The notes under the pieces: model-generated
Databases searched by the model: none
What the model saw: the letters and a program-made list of their open reading frames with translations, nothing else
What the model was told of the DNA's origin: nothing
DNA from: Nereocystis luetkeana
Taxonomy: Eukaryota > Sar > Phaeophyceae > Laminariales > Laminariaceae
Length of the DNA stretch: 64,000 nt
Assembly (NCBI GenBank): GCA_031213475.1
Contig: JARUPZ010000002.1
Span: forward strand, 15,005,425 to 15,069,424
Reading direction: 5' to 3'
Shown here: positions 31,058 to 64,000 of the stretch, piece by piece
How the letters are laid out: the number at the start of each line of letters is the position of its first letter
Numbering within the stretch: position 1 is the stretch's first letter
Position numbers and translations under genes: made by a program

Positions 31058-32429
31058 TCAAGTACCACTCTGATCGGGAATATAAGCCACGTTAGATTTT
31101 CCCATCAGAGTCCACACGGCAGTGAATATATTTGCTGGCAGAGCGGTGCTCGCGTATATTTCGACCATTTTGTCTACGAGCTGGGCCAAGGTCTGCCGCA
31201 TACTTATACGTCTATACAGCCCCCACAAGAAGATCCCCGGCGGGTGACTGTTGTTGACCTTTGCTGTGTTCAAAGCGTTTCTGCAGAATCATCTCAAGAC
31301 AAGATAATAATGCCGTTGCACGTACCGTGGAGCACATACCAGGAACAGGTAGTACCAAGTCTACATACATGGACGCAAGACTCTGGCGGTCCGAGAGGTG
31401 TGCATGGGACGTGAAATAGACCGCAACGCATTAGGGAGCCTGCAAGCACGAGCGCAACGCAACGCAAGCGCTATACGTACGCATATATGCTGCAGAGAGT
31501 GCGTACGGGGGGTATGTTGTCGAATCTTGAGCTCGTTTGGGATGTTCTCAAAACAGGAGTGAAAACCTTGCCTGGTGTTCCTGCTGTGGGCGGCCAACTC
31601 TACGTTGACGTCGGCAGCTGTTGGTTGATGTTACCACCACACCGTAAGCTATTACACGAGCTACGAGTATGCGAACTGCAGGCATGAGATCACACTGCTA
31701 GTGCGTTGCTGCATCTACTGCTGTGCTGCTGTGTCGCTAACTACTGCTGTACGCTGTGCTTGTGCCTGCCGTCTGGTCTGGCTGGTCTGCTTTTTTTCTG
31801 CTGTGAACATAACATAATAGGCGGCGGGACTGTTCGTTGCCATGGTTCCAATCATTCGAAACCTGACAGTCCCGCCAAACCTGGAGCCTCCCTCGAAGCC
31901 TGGCAAGCTGCTGCTACAAACTACGACAGCAGTGTAGAGCACGCTATATGCCAAGAGGCGAAGTGCAAGAAGTGCAGCAGGCAAAGCGTGCGCTTATATT
32001 TGCTTTCTCCCTGCCGCCCCCTTACAGCGTCACGCGGCACCTCGCATAATTGGTGGATGGCAGAAACAAGCTAAAGACATTCATTCACAGAAAAAAACTT
32101 GCGCGTCGGTTTATGGTACCTGGGCGATGTTGAGCTGGTGGCCGCAAACCTCGATGGGAACGACGTGAGAGTGGTGGGTATTCCATCGCTGAAATTCCCC
32201 CATCTTTATTAGTAGTGGCGTGTAGATTGCTCCCCTGCTCCCTGCGCACTCGGCTGTCGGTCGTCTTTGGCTCTGCTCTGTGCTCTGTGAACATGAAAAC
32301 TGACTGAAAATGTGAAAAATAAAAAACGGGTGGGGTGTGTCCCCGGTCCCCGGGTGTTCTGTTGTAAAAGGCGGACGGGAAAATCATGCCAGGGCCAGGT
32401 ACATGCATCATCGGGGAACCAAGGTGTGG

Positions 32430-32525
32430 TGTGATTCGAACTCGCAGCATATATAAATACGAGTCAAAGACAGCGTACAGCAGTAGCAGACATTCCTGAC
32501 ACTGGGCTAGTAACACAGGGTCCCA
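32430..32525 (-). mobile_element. SINE candidate (tRNA-like A and B boxes)
   Basis: On the minus strand TAGCCCAGTGTCAGG (about 32508-32494) resembles a Pol III A box. GAGTTCGAATC, about 60 bases on (near 32435), matches a B box. The D and T arms do not fold into a full tRNA, so a SINE head or tRNA relic is more likely than a tRNA gene. Confidence 0.35.
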
Positions 32526-33104
32526 GGCCAGCTTCATGCTTCATGGCGTGAGCCCCCTCAACGCTTGCTTGTTGTATCGTCGTTTCAACAACGAACAGCG
32601 TTTCAACAACCGAATCAATATACTAAAAAATCTTGCCCCCTGTCCCAACGACGCGTAGTACACAGGTGGCCGGGACCCCGCCTGCTTGCACAATGTGGGG
32701 TAAAAGACTTCGAACAATGTACGTAGCAAAACCCTACAACAAGGTGTCGATAACCTCTCAATTCGGTACGCCTAGTAATGGTGTGCTGCTTTGTTCAATT
32801 CCTCCAGACAAGGATTGTTATACCCTCCCCCGCCATTATGCAATGGGGGGGGGTAGTATATGGGGGTGCATATAATCTGTGTCAACAAGACGCCGCTCTC
32901 GTCAAGCCCACCGCGAGCACCAAGCGTCGGGTGTGGGCTAAAGGTTCTTATCGTAGTTGGGGATCTCGCATGACAGCTGGTATTAGTTTATCGCCAAAAT
33001 GACGACAATGTGTCCCGCTGGTGGGCGCGGCACAGCGTGGTGTGGCGATTCGAGGGCAAGCAAGCACCCTGTCCTTTTCTCCGCCTGTCTGTTTTTCTCC
33101 GTCG

Positions 33105-33202
33105 TTAACCCTTTTAGAACCGCACTTCCGTTTTGGGGACAAACCACTCAAATTTCAAGTAGTTTGTCCCCAAATTGGGACTGCGGTTCTAAAGGGGTTA
33201 AC
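33105..33202. mobile_element. Pal-1, copy 10
   Basis: GTTAACCCTTTTAGAACC at the left and GGTTCTAAAGGGGTTAAC at the right. TTAA is present at both ends, making this one of the best preserved copies. Confidence 0.8.
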
Positions 33203-33879
33203 ACCAACAAACTATTTTAACAACAACAACCAGGCGGGTGGAAAAAATGGCCCAGTGGATTGCGTGCGTGCCCGGCTCTCTTCATCAAGAACTCGGCTGG
33301 CTGTAGCCCAGTTTCACGCTCGTTGGCGGAAAAGGGAGAGTGCGAGACTCGCAAGATCTGAGAGGGCCAACGTCGAATATATTGGTGATGACATTCATTG
33401 TGTGTGGTGGTTGGTGGTGGAGGAACGACAGCAGTAGTAGTATCGACGCGATATTCCTCACCACGCCTGAACAACGACCGACCGAAACGCAACTGGCAGC
33501 AAGTAGCTCGACCGGGTTATGATTGCCTTTCACCTCATACGATATTATAGGGAACGGATACGTATGGACGTAAAAAATGTCTCTTATTAATCAAGGGCAA
33601 TCGATCGGGCTGATACTACTGCTGTGCTTTTCATCCCCGTCGCCCCACGACAACCGACAAACACTGCCAAAAAAACTACCCACACTAATTCCAAGTAGTT
33701 TGTCCCTAAAAGCGTGGGTGGGCGCAGTCGAGGGGGTAAAGACGGGGCTATAAGACTCTCCGCCTCATCGCTCATCGTCCACTTCCTACCGCTGCCGCCG
33801 CCGCTGCACCTCGATATCCCCATCATCAACAGCTCCGCCTATTTCCGAACGGTGTACCCCGCCCCTCTCACATCATAAT

Positions 33880-34005
33880 GCATGTCTGCTCGGTCTGTGA
33901 AGACCCGACGTGTTTCGTCCCGACATCGTGGGGATGCGAGGGTCTACGGTCATACGACTACGGTCATGCAAAGCATGAGTACTCCCCCCCCCCCCCCCTC
34001 CCCCC
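33880..34005 (-). repeat. PolyG-A, copy 10 (short)
   Basis: A minus-strand copy of the 5' part only: C tract at 33985-34005, GACTACGGTCATGC, GTCGTATGACC-type core, and GTCGGGACGAAACACG. The body is missing. Confidence 0.65.
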
Positions 34006-34919
34006 CAGACCGCTTTCGAAAAGCAGGGTATTTTCTTCCACATGCACTAGACAAGGGAAGGGCAAGATACACGACCGGTACAATACTACTACTACGACTA
34101 CTACTACTGTAGCGCAAGGAAGACCGTTGTCACCGCCGTTCGCCGAACAAGGCAAGGCAAGCTCGGTCGCTCGTGCCGTCTTTTCATCGCCACCACTTCC
34201 ACTACCGCCGCCGCCACCATCACCACCACCACCACCACGGCCTCCGGCGAGACCGAGACGAACGCCGACACCACACTTCACCACACCGCGTCCACGCGTC
34301 AACGCGGCGAGCCTTCGCGCGCGGTCGGACGTAAAGTGAAGCGAGCACAAGCAACAAGCATTTAAAGCACAAGCGGCAAGCACGTCCACAAGAAAAAAAA
34401 CGAAAAAAAAACTGCGCCGACGCCAAAAAAATACCCCGCTGTCTACGTAAGCGGCGCAGCGCTCAACCCTGCCCCCCCCCTCCCCACCCACCAAGCCCCC
34501 CCCCCTTCCCCCCCCCAGCTCCCCCCCCAAACGAAACGAAACGCCTGCAAAAAAAACACCAACACATCAGTAGTTCGGTGTAGCGCACAGCGACATTTAA
34601 AAGAAACCCCATCGAAACAATCAGGCGAACAACACGCGAAGCCAATGACGAGAAATCCCCCTTCCTGGCAAACCCTCCACGTTATCACCAAATGGGAAAA
34701 AAACACTGTACCGCCAAGTACGTACGTACTCGTACCAGGTTACATTTCAGGCCTTTGTCCCGACAAAATCCCCTCCCCTCCCGCTGGGAACGGTGTTTTT
34801 TTGGGCTTGATTCTGATAAAATCCTTCCCCCCCAGCCCCCCAGCCCCCCTTCCCCCCAACGGTACTCGTATATTTTAGGCCTTATCCTGACAACCCCCCC
34901 CCCCCCCCCCCCCTTCCCG

Positions 34920-62218
<27,299 letters not shown>

Positions 62219-62579
62219 GGCCTCGTTCTTGTCTGTCCTCTGCTGGCGTTTAGTTGTTTTTTCTCCTGATAGATACGCCTTCGTCGGGAGCGTTAGGCTA
62301 CAGGGGTGCTCGCTTTCTCCACTCGTGCACTACAGCGGGGTAAAAATCGCGCGCTGGTGCTCGCTGTGTGCCCGGAATCTTCCAAGCGTAGCCTGCACGG
62401 CTCTGGTCTTCTCTGCTATGAACAAAGGGCGATTTGTGCGCAATTACCAGTGGAAACCCTGCCAAAAGTATTCTCAGGAGGGGGTCGGGGTTTAATTCTT
62501 TTGCTGCGCCTGATGCCTGTTGTGTCTCACAAAGCACAACAGGCAAAGACAGATACTGCTGTTCCCCCTTACCAGCTCG
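62219..62579. promoter_or_regulatory. Divergent promoter region of SPT16 and a mitochondrial-protein gene
   Basis: The two start codons face away from each other across 361 bases, which must hold both 5' UTRs and probably a shared bidirectional promoter. No TATA box stands out and no repeat has inserted here. Inference from layout only. Confidence 0.6.
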
Positions 62580-62747
62580 ATGGCGACACTCGGGAAGGTG
62601 CTGAGGGGCGCTGTGCAAAGCCACCACCGGGCCGGCCTGGTGTCTCGCGCCGCCGCTGGCAGATTTGCGCAATGGAACGGCGAGGGCGCTCCTGCTGCTG
62701 CTCTATGTCGCTGTTTGTTTTCGACTGAGGGGGCTTCTTTGCGCAAG
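62580..62747 (+). CDS. First exon of a nuclear gene with a mitochondrial presequence (3' part outside or unrecognised)
   Basis: ATG at 62580 opens 56 codons ending AAG|GTATGC (phase 0). The peptide starts MATLGKVLRGAVQ, is rich in Arg, Ala, Ser and Leu, has no acidic residue before about position 35, and has RCLFSTEG near 44-51. An Arg two to three residues before the FST step is typical of matrix-processing sites. I infer import into mitochondria, but the mature protein is not seen, so its role is unknown. No convincing second exon was found before 64000. Confidence 0.65.
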
Positions 62748-64000
62748 GTATGCACGATTATGATTTTTTCGCGGCAGTGTTGGTTTGTTGTTGCGATGAT
62801 GATCGCGAAAGACTCCACTCTCAGCTGCTTCAGAGGGCGCATGACCCCGCAGTCGCCCTCTATCTGCTCGGCTTCTTTCTTGCTATTCCTATCCATTGCC
62901 CATCCTCTTGTTGTATATTGTCGGGATTGTCTACCGTCTTCGTCGAGGCGTACCAAAACTCTGCTGTGTTGCCGTTGTGCTTGGTGCGTATCGGAAGGTT
63001 TGCTTTTGATTTTGAACTTGAAACGCACCCACGAAACCTTCCACATCATCTGTCATGCGAAATGCGAACCCAAAATTGATCTGACGATCTGGCCACCTGG
63101 CCGACCGCTGGATTGTCCTGTAAGTTTGGTTGCGGGCTATGGGCATGACTCTCGTAGCCAGCTATAATAGCTACAGCAGTATAAGCTACAGGTTGGGGAG
63201 GGAACAGGTCAGGCTAGCCAAATGGCCTTGTTCAGATTGTACCAGGTATTTATTGAGTGCTGCATTGAGCTTGTGCTCGTTGCTCATTGAGAGCTTGCAT
63301 CCATCTGTTGCAAGGCGACCAAGAACTCCCTGCCGGCCCACGCGTAAAAAAACTACCAGGTATTAATAAAAAGCAGTCAAACAACTTTAGGACCGCAGCC
63401 CCGTTTTGGGGACAAGCTACTTAAAATTTGAATGGGTTGTCCCCAAAACCGGACTGCGGTTCTAAAAGAGTTAAGTTGATACAAGATGGAGCACTGCTGC
63501 GGCAGCGGCAGCAATACGAGTATTAAATCTGCTCTTTTCGATGGATACCTCTGCTGCTGCTGGTGCTGGTGCTGGTGCTGGTGCTGCTGGTGCTGCTGCT
63601 GTTCAGTGTCAATCGCAGCATTTCAATTCCAAGCTTTGGCTCTTTTCCTTTATCCCGGCAGAACACGAGTCACGAGTGCAGCCGAAGCAGTATGTGTGCC
63701 ATGTATCAATCGGTACACTGCCCGTCAAGGTTTTATTATAAATTTCGTACAGCCTCTCGTGATTTCTTGATATCTGAGGCCCGAGCTTGGTTTGCCTGTC
63801 CCTCGCTCTTTCGAGACACCCGTTCCGCGCCAACAACAAGAGACGATGGCAAATCGGGGGGAGGAAACGCGCTTGTTACATACGATGACGAGCATGAACC
63901 TCAGGGCTGCACATACAGCACAGTTCAGCTCAACACTGCCAGCTCAACCCGACAAATATCGCAACGCGCAGCAAGGCAACGACACAACAACCCAAGCCAA
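62748..64000 (+). other. Presumed first intron of the mitochondrial-protein gene
   Basis: It contains one Pal-1 copy (63383-63474), a (GCT)n-like stretch at 63550-63602 and several TACCAGGTA motifs. A frame at 62520-63167 runs past the donor but looks like intron read-through. Confidence 0.45.
63383..63474. mobile_element. Pal-1, copy 13
   Basis: ACTTTAGGACCGCAGCCCCG at the left and GTTGTCCCCAAAACCGGACT at the right, ending AAAGAGTTAA. TTAA survives only on the right. Confidence 0.7.

Larger units (their letters stand above)
29505..34919. other. Region upstream of the METTL21-like gene and downstream of SPT16
   Basis: The missing METTL21-like 5' exon(s) should lie here. It holds five Pal-1 copies, one minus-strand PolyG-A element, a SINE candidate and poly-C tracts at 33985-34005, 34470-34530 and 34890-34912. 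Minus-strand frames at 30404-30628 (EEVLQWSKLADIWG) and 31058-31273 look protein-like but match nothing I know. Confidence 0.55.

Noticed and set aside
33243-33275. A tRNA-like A box (TGGCCCAGTGGATT) near 33245
   Set aside because: No B box at a suitable distance and no cloverleaf. It is too short to call.

Overview
The window is a piece of an intron-rich eukaryotic nuclear genome. Coding sequence lies in short G+C-rich exons of 20 to 900 bases. The introns are long and full of poly-G/poly-C tracts, pentanucleotide satellites and small palindromic elements. Four genes can be read as spliced reading frames with matching phases and splice sites, and the first exon of a fifth is visible. Gene structure (1 kb introns, 25 exons in one gene), a bacterial-type rRNA methyltransferase and a Ty1/copia element fit a photosynthetic stramenopile, perhaps a brown alga. 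That placement is inference; nothing in the sequence names the species.

Layout. 209-4894 (minus): an rsmJ-like 16S rRNA guanine-N2 methyltransferase in three exons. 4895-10900: intergenic, with no exon I can defend. 10901-24219 (plus): an unrecognised 255-residue multi-pass membrane protein in eight exons. 24220-25842: a convergent intergenic spacer. 25843-29504 (minus): a METTL21/Methyltransf_16 family protein methyltransferase, three exons seen, N-terminal exon(s) not found. 29505-34919: mostly repeats. 34920-62218 (minus): a complete SPT16 gene (large subunit of the FACT histone chaperone), 25 exons over 27.3 kb, predicted 1,070 residues. 62219-62579: a 361-base divergent spacer, probably a shared promoter. 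62580-62747 (plus): first exon of a nuclear gene with a mitochondrial presequence, continuing rightwards.

The mobile and repetitive part is at least as notable as the genes. A TTAA-bounded palindromic element of about 97 bases (Pal-1, piggyBac-like ends), a 110-base palindromic element (Pal-2) and two related poly-G-linked families (PolyG-A and PolyG-B) recur across the window in introns and spacers. One Pal-1 copy carries a SINE-like insertion. A fossil Ty1/copia element with a large internal inverted repeat sits antisense in SPT16 intron 18. Short motifs TACCTGGTA and ACTGCTGTA recur far more than expected by eye.

The genes do not form a pathway: chromatin (SPT16), organellar rRNA modification (rsmJ-like), protein methylation (METTL21-like), a mitochondrial protein and an orphan membrane protein. 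I found no tRNA or rRNA gene and no CRISPR array. I did not find a clearly new multi-gene system. The best leads are the eukaryotic rsmJ gene, the orphan membrane protein, two probable GC-AG introns in SPT16, and the repeat families.
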